Below are positions 44,081 through 52,157 of a stretch of DNA of 64,000 nucleotides, in pieces. The translations under genes and the position numbers were made by a program. Where the stretch lies: positions 868,001 through 932,000 of the forward strand of contig NZ_JBHUOZ010000003.1 of NCBI RefSeq assembly GCF_042686025.1, given 5' to 3'. This DNA is from Terrimonas rubra. GTDB lineage: Bacteria; Bacteroidota; Bacteroidia; Chitinophagales; Chitinophagaceae. Under the pieces are notes generated by a model. That model had not been told where the DNA came from, ran no database searches, and worked only from the letters and a program-made list of their open reading frames with translations. Within the stretch, counting starts at the first letter, position 1. Each line of letters begins with the position of its first letter.

Positions 44081-45508
44081 ATGAGCGCATTGCCCGGTAC
44101 CGTTAACAAACCCAATAACAGCGGCTTTATAGTGCCTTTGTATACATTGATCTCCCTGTTTTTTATGTGGGGTTTTATTACCTGCATGAATGATATACTG
44201 ATACCACATTTGAAAGGGTTATTTCAATTGAGTTACCTGGAATCCATGCTGGTCCAGTTCTGTTTCTTTGGTGCTTATTTTACCGGCTCGCTTATTTACT
44301 TTTTAATATCTTATTACAAAGGTGACCCGGTTAATAAAATCGGGTATAAGAATGGTATTATTATCGGGCTGGTTATTTCATCCCTTGGCTGTTGTCTTTT
44401 TTATCCTGCGGCTACTTTATCGCAGTACTGGATCTTCCTGGCAGCTTTATTTATCCTGGGTTTAGGTTTTACCCTGTTGCAGATCACGGCTAATGTATAC
44501 GTGTCGTTATTGGGCCCTGCTGAAGGTGCTTCCAGCCGGTTAAACCTGGCGCAGGCATTCAATTCATTTGGTACGACCATTGCGCCGATCGTAGGAGGCT
44601 TCCTCATCTTTGAAAAATTTGCAACCGAAGAACACCTGTCTGCCCAGGCCAGCCGTATACCTTATATCATTTTTGCAGTTATTTTCCTGCTGGTCGGCAT
44701 ATTGATCTACAAAGTGAAACTGCCGGTATTTAGAGCCGAAGCCATAGAGCGGAAGGGATTGGGCGCTCTGGCTTTTCCGCACCTGAAACTGGGTATACTG
44801 GGTATATTCTGTTATGTGGGAGCCGAAGTAGCTATTGGCAGTTTTATCATCAATTTCCTGGAGCAGGAACATATTATGGGTTTAACGGAAGCAGTGAGTA
44901 AAAACTACCTCGCTATTTACTGGGGTGGCGCTATGATAGGAAGGTTCCTGGGAGCTATTTCACTCAACCATAAATTATCCGGTACAAAAAAGATGGCCTG
45001 GATGGTGTTTACTGCTGCAGCTGTATTCCTGCTGATATTAAGTATCGTTAATCTTTCCTTCGACCAGGTAAAATATTTCCTGTTGTTTATACTGCTTAAC
45101 CTGGCAGGCTTTTTAACCGGCAGATCAAATCCTGCACGGACCTTATTGCTGTTTGCCTGCATGAATATTTTACTCGTCATCACGGGAATATTCAGCAGCG
45201 GGCCGGTGGCGATGTGGGTGATACTGAGTGTGGGTCTTTTCAATTCCATTATGTGGTCCAATATCTTCACCTTGGCTATTACCGGCTTGGGTAAACATAC
45301 CAACCAGGGTTCTTCACTGCTGATCATGGCCATTTTAGGCGGGGCACTTATTCCTTTATTACAGGGCGGTTTAGCCGATATCATTGGTATCCAGTATTCA
45401 TTTGTTTTGCCGGTGCTGTGTTATGGTTATGTGGCCTTCTTTGGTTTATACTGTATGCGTAAGGTAAAGACAACAGGTGAAGTAACTATTGTAACAGGCG
45501 GTCATTAA
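44081..45508 (+). CDS. Sugar:H+ symporter of the FHS (fucose/glucose/galactose permease) family
   Basis: A 475-residue inner-membrane major facilitator with twelve hydrophobic helices. The N-terminal signature WGFITCMNDILIPHLK, followed by LVQFCFFGAYF, is that of FucP/GluP-type permeases that import fucose, glucose, galactose or mannose with protons. As the last gene of the SusC operon it should import the monosaccharide released by the GH2 and GH92 enzymes. The substrate is inferred to be mannose or a related sugar. Confidence 0.9.
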   Translation: MSALPGTVNKPNNSGFIVPLYTLISLFFMWGFITCMNDILIPHLKGLFQLSYLESMLVQFCFFGAYFTGSLIYFLISYYKGDPVNKIGYKNGIIIGLVISSLGCCLFYPAATLSQYWIFLAALFILGLGFTLLQITANVYVSLLGPAEGASSRLNLAQAFNSFGTTIAPIVGGFLIFEKFATEEHLSAQASRIPYIIFAVIFLLVGILIYKVKLPVFRAEAIERKGLGALAFPHLKLGILGIFCYVGAEVAIGSFIINFLEQEHIMGLTEAVSKNYLAIYWGGAMIGRFLGAISLNHKLSGTKKMAWMVFTAAAVFLLILSIVNLSFDQVKYFLLFILLNLAGFLTGRSNPARTLLLFACMNILLVITGIFSSGPVAMWVILSVGLFNSIMWSNIFTLAITGLGKHTNQGSSLLIMAILGGALIPLLQGGLADIIGIQYSFVLPVLCYGYVAFFGLYCMRKVKTTGEVTIVTGGH

Positions 45509-45527
45509 AAATAAATAAAATAATTTT

Positions 45528-45566
45528 CAACTTGTATATACAAGTTGATTAAAATGTATATATTTG
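45528..45566 (+). promoter_or_regulatory. Putative GntR operator 3 and promoter of the catabolic operon
   Basis: CAACTTGTATATACAAGTTG (45528-45547) is a perfect 20 bp palindrome with the same arms as the sites near the GntR gene. An exact -7 box TATATTTG follows at 45559-45566. Its centre lies 21.5 bp before the -7 box, against 22.5 bp at the SusC promoter. The -7 box ends only four bases before the aldolase ATG, so the transcript could be leaderless. Confidence 0.75.
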
Positions 45567-45570
45567 AGTT

Positions 45571-46419
45571 ATGAAAACATACAAACTAAACAGACTATTT
45601 AATCAGCAATCAGGTAAGTGTTTTGATGTGGCCATTGATCATGGTTTTTTCAATGAGTTTGGTTTCCTTAAAGGAATTGAGAATGTTGAAAAAGCGGTGA
45701 AAGTATTGGTGGAAGCGGCTCCTGATGCTATTCAGTTAACAGTAGGACAGGCACATTACCTGCAATCGATATTAGGACGTCAGAAACCATCCCTGGTACT
45801 GCGTACGGATGTGGCCAATGTATATGGCACACAATTACCACGTACTCTATTCAGCCGGATGATAGAAGATCCTGTGGAGCAGGCTATACGTGTGGATGCT
45901 GCCTGTGTAGTGGTAAACCTTTTCCGTATTCCCGGTGAGCCGGAAGTATGGGACCAGTGTATACAGAATATATTGAAGATAAAACCCGTTTGTGAAAGGT
46001 ATGCAATGCCATTGATGATCGAGCCCCTGGTGTTTCGTCCCAATAACGAAGCCGGTGGCTATAATGTGGATGGCGATGTAACCAAGATTGTTCCCCTGGT
46101 AAGACAGGCGGTTGAACTGGGCGCCGATATTATCAAAGCCGATCCTACTGATGATATCAATGAGTATCACCAGGTAATAGAAACGGCTGGTAATATACCC
46201 GTATTGGTGCGTGGTGGCGGACGTGCTACGGATGAAGAAATACTCAACCGTACCTATGGTTTGATGGAGCAGGGCGCTAAAGGAATTGTGTACGGGCGTA
46301 ATGTGATCCAGCATGCAAACCCGGCGGGTATGACCAGGGCATTGATGGCAATTGTGCATGAAGATGCAAGGCCTGAAGAAGTAATAGCATTATTAAGCGA
46401 AAAAGCTACAGTATCATGA
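45571..46419 (+). CDS. Class I (DhnA/LacD-type) aldolase
   Basis: A 282-residue Schiff-base aldolase of the DeoC/LacD superfamily. AIDHGFF near the N-terminus holds the phosphate-binding and acid residues, and K189 in ADIIKADPTDD is the expected Schiff-base lysine. GGGRATDEEIL and GIVYGRNVIQ form the phosphate site. Family members cleave a ketose phosphate to dihydroxyacetone phosphate and an aldehyde. Upstream of a kinase and an isomerase-like gene in one operon, it likely acts after phosphorylation of a ketose. Exact substrate is unknown. Confidence 0.85.
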   Translation: MKTYKLNRLFNQQSGKCFDVAIDHGFFNEFGFLKGIENVEKAVKVLVEAAPDAIQLTVGQAHYLQSILGRQKPSLVLRTDVANVYGTQLPRTLFSRMIEDPVEQAIRVDAACVVVNLFRIPGEPEVWDQCIQNILKIKPVCERYAMPLMIEPLVFRPNNEAGGYNVDGDVTKIVPLVRQAVELGADIIKADPTDDINEYHQVIETAGNIPVLVRGGGRATDEEILNRTYGLMEQGAKGIVYGRNVIQHANPAGMTRALMAIVHEDARPEEVIALLSEKATVS

Positions 46420-47561
46420 AGACAATTAATATCGGCATCATCGGCGGTGGATTAATGGGTAAAGAAGCCGCCAGTGCTTTCGGGAGATGGTTTGTGTTAA
46501 ACGACTTTCCCGTGAAAGTAGTATTGAAAGCGGTTTGTGACCTGCATGAACCGGCGCTTGACTGGTACCGGCAGATCCCGGGTGTGGATATGCTTACTAC
46601 CAATTACAAAGAGTTGCTGGCTAATAAAGACATTGATGTAGTTTATATTGCAGTGCCGCATAATCTACATAAGGAGTATTACCTCGAAATATTAAGGGCC
46701 GGTAAAGACCTTTTGGGTGAAAAGCCTTTTGGTATTGATCTTGAATCGGCCATTGCCATCCAGCAGGAGGGTGAAAGACTGGGCAGGTTTGTGCGGTGCA
46801 GTTCGGAAATGCCTTTCCTGCCCGGCCCGCAACGGGTAATTACGGAGATCAACTCCGGCAAACTCGGAAAGATCATTGAAATAAATGCGGGTTTCCTGCA
46901 TTCAAGTGATATGGATTTTCAGAAACCGATTAACTGGAAACGGCAATCGAAATTCTGTGGTGAAATAGGGGTGATGGGCGACCTGGGTATGCATGTAATG
47001 CATGTACCTTTAAGGCTTGGCTGGAAACCTGAACGTGTGTATGCACAGTTGCAGAAAATTGTAACGGAAAGGCCGGATGGTAAAGGTGGCTTTGCGGTAT
47101 GTGATACCTGGAACAATGCCAGGTTAAATACCACGCTTACCCTGGACGATGAAGCAATACCCATGACGCTGGATATGAAACGCCTTGCACCCGGTGAAAC
47201 CAATACCTGGTTTATTGAAGTGCTGGGAACAACGGGCGGGGTTAAATACAGCACCAAAGATACCAAAGCGCTGTGGACCTATATTCCAGGTAAAGAGCAG
47301 GTATGGCAAAGAACGGACCTTGGTTTTGGTGTGCCGTTCCCGACAATTACCGGTGGTATTTTTGAAGCAGGTTTCCCGGACTGTTTTATGCAGATGTTTG
47401 CCGCTTATGTGGCGGAACGGGAAGGCTTCCTGAATGGACGTTTTGGTTGTGTAACACCAGAAGAAGCGGTACAAAGTCATGAAGTGTTTGCCGCAGCGCT
47501 GGAATCACATGCTACACGTTCCATTGTTGATATTAAAGAATATGCTGAAGAAGTAATATGA
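46416..47561 (+). CDS. Gfo/Idh/MocA-family oxidoreductase
   Basis: A 381-residue NAD(P)-dependent sugar oxidoreductase. The N-terminal Rossmann fold carries GIIGGGLMGKEAA and the family motif LGEKPFGID (catalytic K in EKP). The catalytic His pair lies in DLGMHVMHVP. The family oxidises or reduces sugars, inositols or their glycosides. Its start overlaps the aldolase stop by 4 bp (ATGA) and its stop overlaps the next gene likewise, so translation is probably coupled. It may oxidise a hydroxyl of the sugar or epimerise it before the isomerase. Confidence 0.88.
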   Translation: MKTINIGIIGGGLMGKEAASAFGRWFVLNDFPVKVVLKAVCDLHEPALDWYRQIPGVDMLTTNYKELLANKDIDVVYIAVPHNLHKEYYLEILRAGKDLLGEKPFGIDLESAIAIQQEGERLGRFVRCSSEMPFLPGPQRVITEINSGKLGKIIEINAGFLHSSDMDFQKPINWKRQSKFCGEIGVMGDLGMHVMHVPLRLGWKPERVYAQLQKIVTERPDGKGGFAVCDTWNNARLNTTLTLDDEAIPMTLDMKRLAPGETNTWFIEVLGTTGGVKYSTKDTKALWTYIPGKEQVWQRTDLGFGVPFPTITGGIFEAGFPDCFMQMFAAYVAEREGFLNGRFGCVTPEEAVQSHEVFAAALESHATRSIVDIKEYAEEVI

Positions 47562-48133
47562 AAAGATCTGAAATAAATAATGCTGTACAGGTGGCTTCCC
47601 TGTGTTTTGAAAAAAACGGCTGGGTGCTGCCTCCTCAGCCAAAGTGGGATGTAACGGATTTCGGCCTGGGCGATTTTACGAGCTCAGGGTTGTTGCTCAT
47701 CAACCTTTGCGAGGAGGAAGAGTATTGCGAAAAACTGATGTTTGCCCTTAAAAACCAGGAAACGCCGCTGCATTATCATAAAAAGAAGAAGGAAGATATT
47801 ATTTGCAGGCAAGGTATACTGGCTTTGCATTTCTGGAATATCGTGGATGGTAAAATGAATACGGAACATGCTTTTATGCTTAAAAAGAATGGCCGTTATG
47901 AGGAAGTGCAACCCAGTGAAAAAATTATACTGCAGGCGGGCGAAAGAGTTACCATTCCGCCCGGTATATGGCATAAATTTTATCCTGAATCGGAGGAGTG
48001 TATAATAGGAGAAGTATCCACTGCCAATGACGACCTGAATGATAATTTTTTCGACAATCCCAAAATAGGCCGTTACGCAGCAATTGTGGAAGATGAGCCT
48101 GCTATTGTAAAACTATTGAGTGATAAAAACTAA
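47558..48133 (+). CDS. D-lyxose/D-mannose isomerase-like cupin
   Basis: A 191-residue single-cupin protein. HYHKKKKEDI gives two histidines and a glutamate as metal ligands, with a further histidine in PPGIWHKFY. EVSTANDDLNDNFFDN is characteristic of D-lyxose ketol-isomerases, which convert D-lyxose to D-xylulose and D-mannose to D-fructose. In this operon, fed by mannosidases, an aldose-to-ketose isomerase before the PfkB kinase is logical. It overlaps the oxidoreductase gene by 4 bp. Confidence 0.85.
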   Translation: MKRSEINNAVQVASLCFEKNGWVLPPQPKWDVTDFGLGDFTSSGLLLINLCEEEEYCEKLMFALKNQETPLHYHKKKKEDIICRQGILALHFWNIVDGKMNTEHAFMLKKNGRYEEVQPSEKIILQAGERVTIPPGIWHKFYPESEECIIGEVSTANDDLNDNFFDNPKIGRYAAIVEDEPAIVKLLSDKN

Positions 48134-48137
48134 TTCC

Positions 48138-49163
48138 ATGCGAAACGGGATACTTGTAGGAGGAAACTGGATCATCGACCAGGTGAAATTAATTGATACT
48201 TACCCGCAGGAAGAAAAGCTGGTGAATATATTGGCTGAATTCAGCAGCAATGGCGGCTCCGCCTATAATATCCTGAAAGATCTCTGCAAAATGCAGGTTG
48301 ATTTTCCATTGGAAGGCATTGGCCTGGTAGGAGAAGATGAAAGAGGGGATACTATATTAAAAGAGTGTAAACAAATGGGAGTGGATATCCGCCAGCTTAA
48401 AAGAACGGCTGCTGCGGATACTTCGTATACCGATGTCATGTCCGTACAAAGTACAGGCAGGCGTACTTTCTTTCATAACCGCGGCGCTAATGCGTTATTG
48501 GACGAAACCTGTTTTGACTTCTCCATTTCGCAGGCAAAGATTTTTCACCTGGGATACCTCCTGTTACTGGATAAATTGGATACCATCGGGAATGATGGCC
48601 TTACCGGCGCAGCTCATGTATTTAAAAAAGCAAAAGCAGCCGGGTTTATTACTTCGGCAGATATTGTAAGTGAAAATACAGCGAGATTTAAAGAAATTAT
48701 ACCTTTTTCCTTACCTTTCGTCGATTACCTGTTTATTAACGAATTTGAAGCAAAAATGCTGACCGGGGTAGAAACCTGTAAGCAAACAGGCGAAGTATCA
48801 ATGGAAGGGTGTTCTGCAGCAGCAGCACAAATCCTGGAAATGGGAGTAAACCATTGGGTGGTCTTACATTTTCCCAAAGGAGTAATAGCTGTAAGCAAAA
48901 CAGGGGAAACACTTTTTCAACCGAGTCTTAACCTCGCATCTCAAAAAATTGTTGGTGCCGTTGGCGCCGGTGATGCATTTGCGGCAGGCGTATTAACAGG
49001 TATTCATGATGGATGGAGTATGAAACGATCACTGGAACTGGGCGTATGTGCGGCAGGCTCCAGTTTATTTGGCGCTACTTCATCCGACAGTATTCTTCCA
49101 CGGGAAGAATGCCTGCACTTAGTGCAGCAATACGGATTTAAAACGGAACTTGTTGAAGTATAA
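48138..49163 (+). CDS. PfkB/ribokinase-family sugar kinase
   Basis: A cytoplasmic sugar kinase of about 341 residues. The frame is open to 48120, but ATG 48138 (MRNGILVGGNW) starts directly after the upstream stop. The N-terminal substrate site FSSNGGSAYNIL and the C-terminal catalytic motif GAVGAGDAFAAGVL (catalytic Asp in GAGD) define the PfkB family. Such kinases phosphorylate ketoses at C1 or other sugars. In line with the isomerase and the aldolase, it probably makes a ketose phosphate. The precise sugar is unresolved. Confidence 0.88.
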   Translation: MRNGILVGGNWIIDQVKLIDTYPQEEKLVNILAEFSSNGGSAYNILKDLCKMQVDFPLEGIGLVGEDERGDTILKECKQMGVDIRQLKRTAAADTSYTDVMSVQSTGRRTFFHNRGANALLDETCFDFSISQAKIFHLGYLLLLDKLDTIGNDGLTGAAHVFKKAKAAGFITSADIVSENTARFKEIIPFSLPFVDYLFINEFEAKMLTGVETCKQTGEVSMEGCSAAAAQILEMGVNHWVVLHFPKGVIAVSKTGETLFQPSLNLASQKIVGAVGAGDAFAAGVLTGIHDGWSMKRSLELGVCAAGSSLFGATSSDSILPREECLHLVQQYGFKTELVEV

Positions 49164-49169
49164 AACGCA

Positions 49170-52022
49170 ATGATCACAGAAAAAAACTTGTCTCACACGG
49201 AAGCCGGTAAAATGCTTGAATCGGTTTTACCAAAAGAAAGAATAAGATCAAGGTTAATAGATATAGTATCTTATGCCTCCGATGCGGGATTTTATTACCT
49301 GTTACCCAAAGCAGTTGTGTTGCCCAATTCGGAAGCCGAGATCGTTGCCTTATTCCGTTTTTCGCACCAGTATAATATCCCCCTTACTTTTCGTGCAGCC
49401 GGCACCAGTCTTTCCGGCCAGGCTATTACAGATGGTATACTGGTGGATATCAGCCAGTACTGGAATGCGATAAAAGTAGAAGCGGCCGGTGATAATGTGC
49501 GGGTTCAGCCCGGTGTGATAGGGGCAATCGTAAATGCGCATCTTAAAAAGTATCACAAAAAAATAGGCCCTGATCCTGCCAGTATCAACTCGGCCATGAT
49601 CGGTGGTATACTATCGAACAATGCCAGCGGCATGTGTTGCGGGGTTACTAAAAACTCCTACCATACTGTAAAACATATACGTTTTATATTACCCGATGGT
49701 AAACGGTATTCAACTGAATCGGCAGAAGATTATACACGTTTTGCTGCAGAATGCCCGGCCATTTATGCTAAGATCAGGGAATTAAAAGAGCGTATCCATA
49801 AAGACCCTGTTGCTTTTGAATTAATACGGAATAAATACAAAACAAAGAATACAGTCGGTTATTCGGTCAATGCTTTTATTGATTACGGGGAACCGATGGA
49901 TATACTGGCGCATTTGCTAATTGGCGCTGAAGGTACCCTGGGTTTTATTGCCGAAGCGGTAATGGAAACAGTGCCGGATTATCCTGTAAAGTCTACAGCA
50001 TTATTTTATTTTACGAATATCTTTTATGCCTGTGCGGCAATCGTTCCCTTATCCATTGCAGGTGCAGAAGCCGTGGAGTTAATGGACCGGCATGCTTTGC
50101 GATCGGTGGAGCATATGCCGGGTATCCCGGAGATCATCCAGACACTTCCTGACACGGCCGCGGCATTACTGGTCGAGTTCCAGGGTAATAGCAAAGAAGA
50201 GGTAGAGCAGAAAATTTTGGCCTATCAAAAAATAAGCGCTGATCTTGCCCTTATTAATGAGCCGGTCTTCACCACAGATCCTGTACAGCAGGCATTTCTC
50301 TGGAAGATAAGGAAAGGCATGTTCCCGGCTGTAGGAGCAGTGAGGAAAAGTGGCACTACAGTGATACTGGAAGATATTGCTGTTCCGGTGGCACACCTCG
50401 GTAATGCCATTTTAGACTTGCAGGCATTATTTCAAAAATATGCTTACGATAATGCGATCATATTTGGTCATGCCAAAGACGGGAATATACATTTTGTAGT
50501 AACCCAGGCTTTTGATACGCAACTGGAAATAGAACGCTACGATCAGTTTTTACGGGAAGTAGTTGACCTGGTGGTACATCAATACCAGGGTGCTTTAAAG
50601 GCCGAACATGGTACGGGAAGAAATATGGCGCCATTTGTGGAAACCGAATGGGGGCCGGTGGTGTACGGGATCATGAAAGAGCTGAAACAGGTTATAGATC
50701 CGCGTAACTTATTAAATCCCGGTGTAATTATTAATGAAGATGCAACAGCTCATATTCAAAACCTCAAGGACCTGCCAACCGTAGAAGAGGAGGTGGATAA
50801 ATGTATTGAGTGCGGATTTTGCGAACATAAATGCCCCAGCAGGAATATTACACTTACACCCAGGCGCAGGATTGTGGTGAGAAGAGAATTGGCCAAACTG
50901 AAAGAGAGGGGGAGCCGGAAAGAACATACTGAACTGCTGAAACAATATCAATACGATGGTCTTGATACTTGTGCGGTAGATGGGTTATGTGCAACAGCCT
51001 GCCCGGTTGATATTAATACCGGTTCGCTGGTAAAAAGATTACGTAAAGAAAACCACAGTGCCCTGGCAAACAACATAGCGGTGATGGTGGCGAATAACTT
51101 TAAAGGGGTAACCGTTGGTGTGAAAATAGGGTTACAGGCCGGTGGACTGGTAAACAAAGTGTTTGGCAAAAACGCCATGTATAATGTTACGGGAGCCGTT
51201 AAGAAGCTGGTGCCTGCCTTCCCGTTATGGTCTAACCAATTGAAGGCCGCACCTGCATTGAAAAAATATAAACCTTCTCAAGACAAGGAGGCTGCTGTAG
51301 TATATTTTCCTACCTGTATTAACCGGGTGATGGGTGATACCACCGGTAAATCAAAATCGATCATTGATACTTTCTTCAGTGTATCAGCTAAAGCAGGTGT
51401 TGAAGTGATGGTGCCGGATGATATTAAAGGTAGTTGCTGCGGGCAGATATTCTCTTCCAAAGGGTTTAGCAAGGCATATAGTATTACAGCAAATGAAACC
51501 ATTGAAAAACTCTGGAAATGGACGAACCAGGGTGAGTTACCTGTGGTATTAGATGTGACCTCCTGCACGCATACTTTACAACAGTCCTACCCGGTATTGA
51601 CGCCTGATAATAAAGATAAGTTTGACCGGTTAAGGATATTGGATAGTGTGGACTATATCTATTCTTTTATTGTACCGGCCATCCGGGTAAAAGCAAAAAA
51701 AGATTCCATTGTATTACATCCTGTCTGTTCCCTGCAAAAAATGGGTCTTTCTGATGTGTTTGTACGTATTGCAAATGCATTTGCCAACGAAGTAAAAGTA
51801 CCCCTGCATGCCGGATGCTGCGGTATGGCGGGTGACAGGGGCTTTCTGTTCCCGGAACTTACCCGTTCAGCTGTTGCTGATGAAATAGCGGAGGTAGAAA
51901 GAACTACGTACGATGGCTATTATTCGAGCGGCAAGACCTGCGAAATGGCGCTCTCTGATGCGGTGAATAAAAATTACGAATCTATCCTGTTCCTGGTGGA
52001 TGAGTGTACAGATTTTTCCTGA
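49170..52022 (+). CDS. FAD- and Fe-S-dependent 2-hydroxyacid dehydrogenase (GlcD/D-lactate type fusion)
   Basis: A 950-residue respiratory-type dehydrogenase. The order is FAD-binding PCMH domain (about 40-220; AAGTSLSGQAITDG, GGILSNNASGM), FAD-oxidase C-terminal domain (250-510; HAKDGNIHF, EHGTGRN), two 4Fe-4S clusters (CIECGFCEHKCP from C545, CAVDGLCATACP from C601) and CCG domains (GSCCGQIFSSKG, HAGCCGMAGDRG). This layout is known for D-lactate or D-2-hydroxyglutarate dehydrogenases that feed electrons to quinone. Here it probably oxidises the hydroxyacid derived from the aldol cleavage, as last gene of the operon. Confidence 0.9.
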   Translation: MITEKNLSHTEAGKMLESVLPKERIRSRLIDIVSYASDAGFYYLLPKAVVLPNSEAEIVALFRFSHQYNIPLTFRAAGTSLSGQAITDGILVDISQYWNAIKVEAAGDNVRVQPGVIGAIVNAHLKKYHKKIGPDPASINSAMIGGILSNNASGMCCGVTKNSYHTVKHIRFILPDGKRYSTESAEDYTRFAAECPAIYAKIRELKERIHKDPVAFELIRNKYKTKNTVGYSVNAFIDYGEPMDILAHLLIGAEGTLGFIAEAVMETVPDYPVKSTALFYFTNIFYACAAIVPLSIAGAEAVELMDRHALRSVEHMPGIPEIIQTLPDTAAALLVEFQGNSKEEVEQKILAYQKISADLALINEPVFTTDPVQQAFLWKIRKGMFPAVGAVRKSGTTVILEDIAVPVAHLGNAILDLQALFQKYAYDNAIIFGHAKDGNIHFVVTQAFDTQLEIERYDQFLREVVDLVVHQYQGALKAEHGTGRNMAPFVETEWGPVVYGIMKELKQVIDPRNLLNPGVIINEDATAHIQNLKDLPTVEEEVDKCIECGFCEHKCPSRNITLTPRRRIVVRRELAKLKERGSRKEHTELLKQYQYDGLDTCAVDGLCATACPVDINTGSLVKRLRKENHSALANNIAVMVANNFKGVTVGVKIGLQAGGLVNKVFGKNAMYNVTGAVKKLVPAFPLWSNQLKAAPALKKYKPSQDKEAAVVYFPTCINRVMGDTTGKSKSIIDTFFSVSAKAGVEVMVPDDIKGSCCGQIFSSKGFSKAYSITANETIEKLWKWTNQGELPVVLDVTSCTHTLQQSYPVLTPDNKDKFDRLRILDSVDYIYSFIVPAIRVKAKKDSIVLHPVCSLQKMGLSDVFVRIANAFANEVKVPLHAGCCGMAGDRGFLFPELTRSAVADEIAEVERTTYDGYYSSGKTCEMALSDAVNKNYESILFLVDECTDFS

Positions 52023-52157
52023 TACCTTTCAACCTGGAATATTTATTTGTAATTTTTGCAAACAGTAAAAGCTGAACAGCATTACTGCCGTTGAACGGAG
52101 CGTCGCAACAACAGCTTCATCTGTGTTCCTGCAGTTGGTAATATACATAAATTAATA

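Noticed and set aside
45571..49163. Sulfoquinovose (sulfo-EMP) pathway for the isomerase, kinase and aldolase genes
   Set aside because: The enzyme set is similar in type, but there is no sulfoquinovosidase (GH31) or sulfolactaldehyde gene, and the linked glycosidases are mannosidase types.
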